A stretch of DNA of 5,467 nt from Xanthobacteraceae bacterium (GTDB lineage Bacteria > Pseudomonadota > Alphaproteobacteria > Rhizobiales > Xanthobacteraceae), in contig JASHWN010000055.1 of assembly GCA_030044035.1 (NCBI GenBank), positions 1-5,467 of the forward strand, read 5' to 3'. The notes beneath the pieces are model-generated. The model did no database searches. It was given only the letters and a program-made list of their open reading frames with translations, and was not told the DNA's origin. Below are positions 1 through 5,467 of this stretch, piece by piece. The position numbers and the translations under genes were made by a program. Numbering within the stretch: position 1 is the first letter of the stretch; every line of letters begins with the position of its first letter.

Positions 1-1
1 G

Positions 2-820
2 AATGACGGGCTGTCGCGGCCGGTGCAGGTGTCTTATCCGCCCGAAGGCTCGCTGCTCAATCCGCGCTTTCCGGCGCCGGTCAACATGTACGTGCGGCCG
101 AGCCAGGTCACGACCTCGGTCGCCATTCGTGCGCTGGCGCGCGCCGTGCCGGGCCGCGTGCCGGCGCCGGGCAGCGCCGCCGGCGGCTCGATCTCCAGCG
201 CCGGCCGCCACCCGCTGACCGGCCGCTGGTATTCGCAATACGAAATTTTGAGCGGCGGCACCGGCGCGCGGCCGGACGGCGACGGGGTGAGCGCCATGGA
301 CGAGCTCGTCGTCAACGTCATGAACACGCCGGTCGAAGCGGTCGAGACCGAGTTTCCGGTGCGGGTCGAGCGCTACGAGCTGGCGCCGGATTCCGGCGGG
401 CCCGGAATCTTTCGCGGCGGGCTTGGCGTGCGCCGGCAATGGCGCACGCTGGCCGACGAAGCTTTCGTCAACCTGCGCACCGACCGCTTCAAATTTTCCT
501 CGCCGGGAATTTTTGCGGCCAAGCCGGCGTTGCCGTCCGCCGCGTCGCTTGCGTGCGGCGACATGCCGGTTCGGCCGCTCACCTCGAAGGTTGCGGGGTT
601 GCGGCTCAAGAAGGACGATGTGCTCACGCTGCAATTTGCCGGCGGCGGCGGCTGGGGCGATCCGCATCAGCGTGCCGCCGAGCGGGTGCGGCAGGATGTC
701 GTCCGCGGCTATGTCTCGCGCCAAGCGGCGCGCGACGATTACGGCGTCGCGCTCAATGACGATCTCAGCATCGATGCCGAGGCGACGGAAGAGCTGCGCG
801 GCGTGAAGGCCGCTTCATGA
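2..820 (+). CDS. hyuB: Hydantoinase B/oxoprolinase family protein, C-terminal part (5' end outside window)
   Basis: The frame is open from the left edge (first full codon at 2) to a TGA at 818-820, giving 272 codons. Family members are usually about 500-600 residues, so roughly the C-terminal half is present; the GTG at 23 is internal, not a start. Seen: GGTGARPDGDG (about bases 254-286), an NTPVEAVE segment, the DSGGPGIFRGGLG stretch, and the C-terminal glycine signature GGGGWGDP encoded at 641-664 (fragment residues 214-221), followed by the usual DV..GYVS..AA..DYGV tail. These are hallmarks of the HyuB / N-methylhydantoinase B / oxoprolinase C-terminal family. Known for the family: HyuB pairs with HyuA in a cytoplasmic ATP-dependent complex acting on cyclic amides or imides, or carboxylating ketones in the acetone and acetophenone carboxylase branches. 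The gene overlaps the downstream hyuA by four bases (ATGA), so the two are almost surely cotranscribed and translationally coupled. The substrate is unknown; the symbol denotes the family only. Confidence 0.93.
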   Translation, partial: NDGLSRPVQVSYPPEGSLLNPRFPAPVNMYVRPSQVTTSVAIRALARAVPGRVPAPGSAAGGSISSAGRHPLTGRWYSQYEILSGGTGARPDGDGVSAMDELVVNVMNTPVEAVETEFPVRVERYELAPDSGGPGIFRGGLGVRRQWRTLADEAFVNLRTDRFKFSSPGIFAAKPALPSAASLACGDMPVRPLTSKVAGLRLKKDDVLTLQFAGGGGWGDPHQRAAERVRQDVVRGYVSRQAARDDYGVALNDDLSIDAEATEELRGVKAAS

Positions 821-2865
821 AGTTGCGGGTCGGAATCGACGTGGGCGGGACGTTCACCGACGTTACCGCTTTTGATGAAGATACCGGCGGGCTCGCCGCC
901 GTGCGCAAATACGTTTCCGACCCGGCGCGGCCTGCCGCCGTGATGGAACGCATCACCGTGGATCTCGCAGCCGAATTCGGCGCCGATGCGGTGTCGCTGA
1001 TGCTGCATGGCTCGACAGCGGCGCTCAACACGCTGCTCGAGGGCAAGGGCGCGCGCGTCGGCCTCCTCACCACGCGCGGCTTCCGCGATGTCTACGAGAT
1101 CGGCCGGCAATGGCGCGGCGACGAGGTTTTCAACATTTTCGCGCCGGCGCCCAAAATGCTGCTGACCCGCGACCGCATTCACGAGGTGCGCGAGCGGCTC
1201 GATCGCGCTGGCGACGTCATCGAACCGCTCGACGAAAACCAACTCGCCGAAGCGGTGCGGCGGCTCGTCGCACAGAAGGTCGAAGCCGTCGCGGTCTGCT
1301 TTTTGTTCGCCTACGCCAATCCGGTGCACGAGCGGCGCGCGGCCGACATCATCCGCGAGATCGCGCCGCAGCTTTACGTTTCGCTGTCCCACGAGGTCAA
1401 TCCGGAATGGCGCGAATACGAGCGCACCGCCTCGACCGTGGCCAACGCCTATATCGGCCCGCCGGTGTCGCGCTACCTGCGCGAGGTGGAGCAGCGGGCG
1501 CTGCGGCGCTTTCCGCGGTCGCGGGCGCTGATGATGAAGTCCGACGGTGGCGCGGCGAGTGCGCGCATGCTCGAACGCACGCCGATCGAAACCGTGCTGT
1601 CCGGCCCGGTTGCGGGCGTCATCGGCGGCCGTCATCTCGGCGACCTCAAGGGCATCGAGAACATCATCACGTTCGACACCGGCGGCACGTCGTCCGACAT
1701 GGCGGTGCTGCCGGGGCGGCCGTTGTTTAGATCGGAATTCGCCGTGGCGCGGCATCCGCTGCGCACCCACGCGGTCGACATCGAGACCATCGGCGCCGGC
1801 GGCGGCAGCATCGCGGCGGTCGATCTCGGCGTCCTCAAGGTCGGCCCGCAAAGCGCCGGCGCCGATCCCGGACCGGCCTGCTACGGCCGCGGCGGCAGCG
1901 CCGCGACGTTGACCGATGCGCTTGTCGTGCTCGGCCATCTCAACCCCGCGGCGCTGCTCGACGGCGCCATGCCGATCATGCGCGCTGAGGCGGAAGCGGC
2001 CGTCGCACGCGCGGCGAAGCCGCTCGGCCTTACGCTGGTCGAAGCGGCCTCGGGCATTCTCACCGTGCTCGCCACCAACGTCACCATGGCGATGCGCACC
2101 ATCAGCATCGAGCGCGGCTACGATCCGCGCGAGTTCACGCTCATCGCGTTCGGCGGCATGGGCCCGACCATCGCCGGCCGCTTCGTCGGCGAGCTCGGCA
2201 TCGGCCGCATCCTGGTGCCGCCCGATCCCGGCACGTTTTCGGCGTTCGGCATGCTGGTCAGCGACGTGCAGCAGAGTCGAAGCGTCACCCGCATGACGCG
2301 GCTCGATGCGGCCGATGCGGCTGAGTTGGAAAAAATCTTTGCCGACATCGAAGAGTCCGCCATTGCCGAGCTTCTGGCAGAAAAATTTGCGCGCGAGCAG
2401 GTCGCGACCTTGCGCAGCGCCGGCATGCGCTACCGCGGCCAATCGTACGAGGTGAGCGTGCCGGTTGGCGCGCTGCGCAATGCAGGCGATATCGCGGCGC
2501 TCGCCAAGCGCTTTCACGAAGCGCACCGGCGGCGCTACGGCCATATGGCGGAAGCCGAGGCGGTCGAGATCGTCAACTTTCAGGTCACCGCGATCGGCCG
2601 GATTCCGAAGCCGCAATTTCAGGAGACCGCAATCTCCGGCTCGCCGCTGCTACCGGAGCCGTCGGCTAAGCGCGCGGTCTATTTCGGCCCGAGCGATGCC
2701 TTGGAGGTGCCGGTGTTCCGCCGCGCCACGCTGCCGCCCGGCGCCATCCTTCACGGCCCGGCGATCATCGAGGAAAAGACCTCGACCATCGTGCTCTATC
2801 CTGGCCAAAGTGCGCGCATCGACGGTTACCTGAACGTCGAGATTGAACCGCTGCCAAAACCCTGA
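817..2865 (+). CDS. hyuA: Hydantoinase A/oxoprolinase family protein (ATP-dependent cyclic amide/ketone enzyme subunit)
   Basis: A complete 682-residue protein, normal for the N-methylhydantoinase A family (about 680-720). The ATG at 817 overlaps the hyuB stop as ATGA and has a modest GAAGG at 805-809 seven bases upstream. The N-terminus GIDVGGTFTD (residues 6-15) is the ASKHA-type phosphate-binding loop of the hydantoinase A N-terminal domain. HGSTAALNTLLEGKGA (64-79), then TTRGF and EVNPEWREYERT, are further family blocks. The second ATPase half carries FDTGGTSSDMAV (286-297), GAGGGSIA (326-333) and ADPGPACYGRGG (349-360). The C-terminal domain shows YRGQSYEV (from 539) and RRRYGH (from 571). 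No signal peptide or membrane segment is seen, so it is cytoplasmic. Known: HyuA relatives use ATP to activate a cyclic amide, imide or carbonyl substrate and work with HyuB. Gene order is B then A, the reverse of the commonly described hyuA-hyuB order. Family assignment is firm; whether it is an N-methylhydantoinase, oxoprolinase, lactamase or carboxylase cannot be decided here. Confidence 0.95.
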   Translation: MKLRVGIDVGGTFTDVTAFDEDTGGLAAVRKYVSDPARPAAVMERITVDLAAEFGADAVSLMLHGSTAALNTLLEGKGARVGLLTTRGFRDVYEIGRQWRGDEVFNIFAPAPKMLLTRDRIHEVRERLDRAGDVIEPLDENQLAEAVRRLVAQKVEAVAVCFLFAYANPVHERRAADIIREIAPQLYVSLSHEVNPEWREYERTASTVANAYIGPPVSRYLREVEQRALRRFPRSRALMMKSDGGAASARMLERTPIETVLSGPVAGVIGGRHLGDLKGIENIITFDTGGTSSDMAVLPGRPLFRSEFAVARHPLRTHAVDIETIGAGGGSIAAVDLGVLKVGPQSAGADPGPACYGRGGSAATLTDALVVLGHLNPAALLDGAMPIMRAEAEAAVARAAKPLGLTLVEAASGILTVLATNVTMAMRTISIERGYDPREFTLIAFGGMGPTIAGRFVGELGIGRILVPPDPGTFSAFGMLVSDVQQSRSVTRMTRLDAADAAELEKIFADIEESAIAELLAEKFAREQVATLRSAGMRYRGQSYEVSVPVGALRNAGDIAALAKRFHEAHRRRYGHMAEAEAVEIVNFQVTAIGRIPKPQFQETAISGSPLLPEPSAKRAVYFGPSDALEVPVFRRATLPPGAILHGPAIIEEKTSTIVLYPGQSARIDGYLNVEIEPLPKP

Positions 2866-2944
2866 GGGTGGGCTCGGCGGCGCCGCGCCTTCCCGGCGGG
2901 CGAGCGGTATGATAGGTGCGCAGCTCCCGCCTCGCATTGCTCAC

Positions 2945-2949
2945 GGTGA
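2945..2949 (+). promoter_or_regulatory. Likely ribosome binding site for the Pht5-like gene
   Basis: GGTGA matches the 3' part of the full anti-16S complement (AGGAGGTGA) and lies six bases before the ATG at 2956. It is the only purine-rich match near that start and supports choosing this ATG. The rest of the 90-base gap (2866-2955) holds a TATGAT at 2908-2913 that resembles a -10 box but has no convincing -35 partner 16-18 bases upstream, so an independent promoter is not claimed. No terminator with a T tract is seen after hyuA. Confidence 0.4.
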
Positions 2950-2955
2950 CAATCC

Positions 2956-3933
2956 ATGCCAGCGCTGCCGATCACGTTCGCCTGCGGCCTCTATGATCGC
3001 ATGCTCGCCCTGCAAACCGGCGAGGTCAAACCCGAAGGCATCGATCTGAATTTTCTGGTGATGGACAATCCGCGCGAAATCTTCGACCGCATGTCCAATC
3101 GGCTGGAGTTCGACGCCTGCGAGATGTCGAGTTCCGAATATGTCACCCGATTCGCCGCCAACAAGCTGCCGTTCGTGGCGCTGCCGGTGTTTCCGTCGCG
3201 CGTGTTCCGCCACGGCTTCATCGTCGTCAACCGCCGCTTCGTCAAATCGGCCAAGGATTTGGAAGGCAAGCGCATCGGCGTGCCGCTTTATACCCAGACC
3301 GCGGCTTTGTTCATCCGCGGCCTGATGCAGCACGATCTCGGCATCGATCTTGCCAAGATCGAATGGGTGCAGGGCGCGGTGAACGAGCCGGGCGGCTACG
3401 GCAACCCGTCGGTGATGCCGATGCGGAAGCCGGTCAACATCAAGCCGAACGACAGTGGCAAGTCGCTCAACGACTTGCTGGAGGCCGGCGACATCCAGGC
3501 CATCATCGGCTCGAACCTGCCGCGCGCGCTCAAGCGCCATCCCGACGTGGTGCGGCTGTTCCCGGATTTTCGGGCGCGCGAGAAGGACTATTACCAGCGC
3601 ACCAAGATCTTTCCGATCATGCACCTCGTCGTCATCCGCAACGACGTCTACGAAAACAATCCGTTCGTGGCGACGAGCCTTTACAAGGCGTTCGACAAGG
3701 CCAAGGACGTGGCGCGCGAGAAGATGCGGATTTCCGGAACGCTGCGCTACATGCTGCCGTGGCTGCCCGACGACGTCGAAGAGATCGACACGTTGTTCGG
3801 CGGCGATTGCTGGCCATACGGGGTCGAGCCCAATCGCACCACGCTCGAAGCGCTGGTCGGCTACATGGTCGATCAGGGACTGATCGCGGAAAAAATCCCG
3901 GTCGAAAAACTGTTCACGCCGATCTACGGGTGA
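2956..3933 (+). CDS. 4,5-dihydroxyphthalate decarboxylase-like (Pht5-like) periplasmic-binding-fold protein
   Basis: A complete 325-residue protein from ATG 2956 to TGA 3931-3933, near the usual length (about 320-340) of proteins annotated as 4,5-dihydroxyphthalate decarboxylase or related substrate-binding proteins. Seen: an N-terminal YDRMLALQTGEVKPEGIDL block (13-31), DACEMSSSEYV (53-63), PVFPSRVFRHGFIVVN (77-92), then DLEGKRIGVPLYTQTAA (101-117), the hinge region typical of type II binding folds. Next come an EAGDIQAIIG strand (176-185) and a C-terminal GDCWPYGVEPNR (283-294) followed by TLEALVGYM...LFTP, also typical of Pht5-like proteins. The N-terminus lacks a hydrophobic signal sequence, so the product is probably cytoplasmic, which favours an enzyme over a transporter binding protein. 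Known: Pht5 removes CO2 from 4,5-dihydroxyphthalate to give protocatechuate; many homologues are uncharacterised. No phthalate dioxygenase or transporter genes are visible, so that exact substrate is not supported. It lies 90 bases behind hyuA on the same strand and may belong to the same operon. The next gene is convergent. Confidence 0.8.
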   Translation: MPALPITFACGLYDRMLALQTGEVKPEGIDLNFLVMDNPREIFDRMSNRLEFDACEMSSSEYVTRFAANKLPFVALPVFPSRVFRHGFIVVNRRFVKSAKDLEGKRIGVPLYTQTAALFIRGLMQHDLGIDLAKIEWVQGAVNEPGGYGNPSVMPMRKPVNIKPNDSGKSLNDLLEAGDIQAIIGSNLPRALKRHPDVVRLFPDFRAREKDYYQRTKIFPIMHLVVIRNDVYENNPFVATSLYKAFDKAKDVAREKMRISGTLRYMLPWLPDDVEEIDTLFGGDCWPYGVEPNRTTLEALVGYMVDQGLIAEKIPVEKLFTPIYG

Positions 3934-3955
3934 TGGCAGGCGAGACAGACGTTAA

Positions 3956-4064
3956 CCGTCATCCTGAGGTGGCCGCGAAGCGGCCCTCGAAGGATGCGGC
4001 CGAGGCGCTCGGGCCGTCGCCCTTCGAGGCTCGGCGCTTCGCGCCGAGCACCTCAGGGTGACGG
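3956..4064. repeat. Intergenic palindromic repeat able to form a four-way cloverleaf
   Basis: The outer arms are 3956-3971 (CCGTCATCCTGAGGTG) and 4049-4064 (CACCTCAGGGTGACGG). They pair over 16 positions with a single T-G wobble. Inside are three adjacent hairpins with no unpaired linker: 3971-3985 (GGCCGC-gaa-GCGGCC); 3985-4029 (arms CCTCGAAGG and CCTTCGAGG, then CGGCC/GGCCG after a small internal loop); and 4029-4049 (GCTCGGCGC-ttc-GCGCCGAGC). It sits between two convergent genes, 23 bases after the + strand stop and 7 bases after the - strand stop, and fills nearly all of the junction. From general knowledge, not checked here, intergenic repeats ending in CCTGAGG/CCTCAGG are dispersed in Bradyrhizobium-like genomes. 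It could act as a two-way transcription barrier or 3' mRNA stabiliser, but there is no T tract for a classical intrinsic terminator. It encodes nothing convincing. REP-like or MITE-like origin is possible. Confidence 0.85.
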
Positions 4065-4071
4065 ATATGAG

Positions 4072-4602
4072 TTACACCGCCTTCAAATGCGCCTCGCGGC
4101 GCTTGTACAGCTCGTCATCCGCATAGCCCATGGCTTCCGGCTTGCCGCGGCCGAGCATGACCTGAAAGTAGACCGGCGCGAGCGAATCGTTCTGATAGCC
4201 GTGGATGACGCCGGCCGGGCAGGCGATGCATTCCCACGGGCCGAGACGCGTCGTGATGCGATGGCCGCTCTCGTCCTCGACGAACACGTCGAGAAAACCT
4301 TGCAGCACGAAAAAGCACTCCTCGACCTCATGGGTGTGTGCGGCGTTGCCCTGGCCCGGCTCGACATACATGATCGACAGCGTGAAATTGCCGGCCGGGA
4401 TCACGGTCGGATCGCCGTGCTTGCCGGAGCCGCCGGCGCCGATGAAGCGGTGCTGCGCGCGCTTGAAACCCTCGATCTTGGCGTCCTCGAACGCGGCCCA
4501 GTCCGGTTTCTTCTCCTTGAAGCGGCCGACATATCTTTTCATGATCTCTTCGACGGGCACGCCCTCGAGCTCTTTCGGACGCGGATGGCGGGCGACGGAC
4601 AT
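4072..4602 (-). CDS. Single-domain cupin protein
   Basis: A complete 176-residue protein from ATG (4602-4600) to TAA (4074-4072). The start is fixed by AGAGGAG nine bases upstream. The central part is a cupin barrel. Motif 1 reads G83...H89-T-H91-E-V-E-E95...G102, an exact match to G(X)5HxH(X)3E(X)6G. Motif 2 is G121...P129-A-G131-V-I-H134-G-Y-Q-N138, matching PxG(X)2H(X)3N but with seven rather than five residues after the first glycine. His89, His91, Glu95 and His134 would bind a metal (Fe, Mn or Ni). Cys126 and Cys128 lie beside motif 2. About 65 residues precede the barrel, basic and with several Pro and Gly, and a charged tail follows; no signal peptide or DNA-binding domain is seen. Cupins of this size include dioxygenases, isomerases, decarboxylases and small-molecule binders, so the reaction cannot be named. 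It lies 84 bases downstream of a molybdenum hydroxylase gene on the same strand, suggesting linked catabolism, although it may have its own promoter. Confidence 0.88.
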   Translation of the reverse strand: MSVARHPRPKELEGVPVEEIMKRYVGRFKEKKPDWAAFEDAKIEGFKRAQHRFIGAGGSGKHGDPTVIPAGNFTLSIMYVEPGQGNAAHTHEVEECFFVLQGFLDVFVEDESGHRITTRLGPWECIACPAGVIHGYQNDSLAPVYFQVMLGRGKPEAMGYADDELYKRREAHLKAV

Positions 4603-4611
4603 GGGCTTACA

Positions 4612-4618
4612 CTCCTCT
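4612..4618 (-). promoter_or_regulatory. Ribosome binding site of the cupin gene
   Basis: On the - strand this reads AGAGGAG, a strong Shine-Dalgarno match, nine bases before the ATG at 4602. It is the best such match around this gene and decides the start codon. Confidence 0.75.
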
Positions 4619-4639
4619 GCGATAGACGGCTTTTCGCCG

Positions 4640-4669
4640 AATCTATTCTCGCGCCCGATAGGCCGTCAA
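4640..4669 (-). promoter_or_regulatory. Possible sigma-70-type promoter of the cupin gene
   Basis: On the - strand, TTGACG (4669-4664, five of six to TTGACA) is followed after 18 bases by TAGATT (4645-4640, four of six to TATAAT). This lies in the gap between the molybdenum hydroxylase stop and the cupin start, and would leave a leader of about 30 bases containing the Shine-Dalgarno. It suggests the cupin can be transcribed separately. Such matches also arise by chance. A GACGGC/GCCGTC inverted repeat (4625-4630 and 4662-4667) overlaps the -35 box and could be an operator arm, but it is weak. Confidence 0.35.
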
Positions 4670-4686
4670 TGAATGCGGCGGAGCGC

Positions 4687-5467
4687 CTACTCCGCGGCTT
4701 TCCGCGCGTCCTGCACCAGCTGCCAGACCGTGCTTGGCGTCAGCGGCAGATCCCGCGGCTCGACGCCGAATGAACTGAGCGCATCGGCGACCGCATTGGC
4801 GACGACGCCGCCGACCGAGATGATGCCGCCTTCGCCGGCGCCTTTGGCGCCGAGCGGATTGATCGGCGAGGGATGCGATTCCATCATGAAGCCGCGGATG
4901 TTGGGAAAATCGCTGGCAGTGGGCACCAGATAATCGGCGAGCGAGCCGGTGAGCAGCTGGCCGTTATCATCGTAGACGAGATGCTCCAGGAACGCGCCGC
5001 CGAGCCCCTGGACGGCGGCGCCGACCAGCTGGCCCTTGAGCGTCAGCGGGTTGATCATGCGCCCGCAATTCTCCACCGCGACGTAATCGACCAGCGCGAC
5101 GTGGCCGGTCTTGGCGTCGACCGCCACGTGCGCGGCGTGCGCGCCATACGACCAAGTGTGCTTGTGATTGTGGAAGGCGCCCTCTGCCGCAAGCGGCTCG
5201 CTCGCTAGCTCGGCCCACGATATCGACTTGCCGTCGGGAGCTTTGGCGCGCTCGTCAGCGAGCACGACTTGATCGGCGCCGCAGTTGAGTCGCCGCGCCG
5301 CTTCGGCGCGCATCAGCTCGCGCAGCTTCTTGGCGGCGTCGAGCAGTGCCGAGCCGCCCATCACGATGGAGCGCGAGTGATAGGCGCCGTAGCCATCGCT
5401 CACATACGCCGTCGAGCCATGCAGCACCCGGTTGATGCGCTCCATCGGCATTTCCATGGCGTCGGCG
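4687..5467 (-). CDS. Molybdenum hydroxylase large subunit (xanthine dehydrogenase/CoxL-like), C-terminal part
   Basis: The frame is open from the right edge of the window to TAG at 4689-4687, giving 259 visible codons. Family members are about 750-800 residues, so this is the C-terminal third of the molybdopterin-binding subunit; the ATG at 5457 is internal. Seen (counting from that Met): GAYHSRSIVMGGSA (24-37), corresponding to the conserved G..GSRS..MGG.A segment; GAHAAHVAVDAKTGHV (105-120); ENCGRMINPLTLKGQLVGAAVQGLG (129-153), a signature block of the family; and GAKGAGEGG (203-211), whose Glu209 (codon 4831-4833) aligns with the conserved catalytic base of xanthine dehydrogenases. Known: these enzymes use a Mo-pterin cytosine dinucleotide cofactor to hydroxylate aldehydes, N-heterocycles or purines, with FeS and FAD subunits usually encoded nearby; any such genes would lie beyond the right edge. 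True CO dehydrogenase needs the active-site Cys loop (AYRCSFR), which is outside the visible part, so CO oxidation can be neither claimed nor excluded. The substrate is unknown. The cupin gene follows on the same strand. Confidence 0.92.
   Translation of the reverse strand, partial: ADAMEMPMERINRVLHGSTAYVSDGYGAYHSRSIVMGGSALLDAAKKLRELMRAEAARRLNCGADQVVLADERAKAPDGKSISWAELASEPLAAEGAFHNHKHTWSYGAHAAHVAVDAKTGHVALVDYVAVENCGRMINPLTLKGQLVGAAVQGLGGAFLEHLVYDDNGQLLTGSLADYLVPTASDFPNIRGFMMESHPSPINPLGAKGAGEGGIISVGGVVANAVADALSSFGVEPRDLPLTPSTVWQLVQDARKAAE

Noticed and set aside
739..2616. A 625-codon open frame on the - strand opposite hyuA
   Set aside because: It is antisense to a complete, motif-rich hyuA. 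Its composition (Arg, Ala, His, Asp-rich, low hydrophobic order) is what GC-rich antisense frames give when the real gene has few stops in that register. No family motif is visible.
2941..3624. A 227-codon open frame on the - strand opposite the Pht5-like gene
   Set aside because: Antisense shadow of a family-matching gene, with no motif or plausible ribosome binding site noticed.
3956..4064. The cloverleaf as a tRNA or riboswitch
   Set aside because: It is about 109 bases with a 15-16 bp outer stem, no CCA-type acceptor end, no T-arm GTTC motif and no anticodon-loop pattern, and it lies between convergent 3' ends rather than in a 5' leader.
3956..4064. A CRISPR array or integron attachment site
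   Set aside because: There is no series of direct repeats with spacers. The arms occur once each, and no integrase or cas gene is in the window.
3994..4773. A 259-codon open frame on the + strand across the cupin gene
   Set aside because: It starts inside the palindromic repeat and runs antisense to the cupin, which has two exact cupin motifs and a good ribosome binding site. No recognisable domain.
4687..5467. Calling the Mo-hydroxylase a CO dehydrogenase (coxL)
   Set aside because: The diagnostic Cys-containing active-site loop is outside the visible C-terminal part, so only the wider family can be supported.

Overview
The window looks like a piece of a chromosome from a GC-rich alphaproteobacterium, probably Hyphomicrobiales of the Bradyrhizobium/Rhodopseudomonas type. 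This rests on strong G/C third-position bias, a set of oxidative and amidohydrolase catabolic genes, and a CCTGAGG...CCTCAGG palindromic intergenic repeat of a kind I associate with those genomes. The taxon is an inference; no rRNA or housekeeping marker is present.

Layout: two gene groups point at each other. On the + strand are the C-terminal half of a hydantoinase B/oxoprolinase family gene (cut by the left edge, ends at 820), a complete hydantoinase A/oxoprolinase family gene (817-2865, coupled by an ATGA overlap), and, after a 90-base gap, a protein of the 4,5-dihydroxyphthalate decarboxylase-like (Pht5-like) periplasmic-binding-fold family (2956-3933). On the - strand, read from the right edge, are the C-terminal third of a molybdenum hydroxylase large subunit (xanthine dehydrogenase / CO dehydrogenase CoxL-like family, ends at 4687) and a single-domain cupin (4602-4072). 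The 138-base convergent junction (3934-4071) is mostly filled by an elaborate inverted repeat (3956-4064) that can fold into a gap-free four-way cloverleaf.

Function: HyuA and HyuB homologues form an ATP-dependent enzyme that opens or carboxylates cyclic amides, imides or ketones (hydantoinase, oxoprolinase, caprolactamase, acetone/acetophenone carboxylase relatives). The molybdenum hydroxylase would hydroxylate an aromatic, heterocyclic or aldehyde substrate. The Pht5-like protein and the cupin could be a decarboxylase or binding protein and a ring-cleaving, isomerising or sensing protein. Together they suggest a catabolic locus for a cyclic or heteroaromatic compound, but the substrate cannot be read from the sequence, and the two strands need not serve one pathway. 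All families are known. I see no clearly undescribed system. The most distinctive non-coding signal is the cloverleaf repeat.
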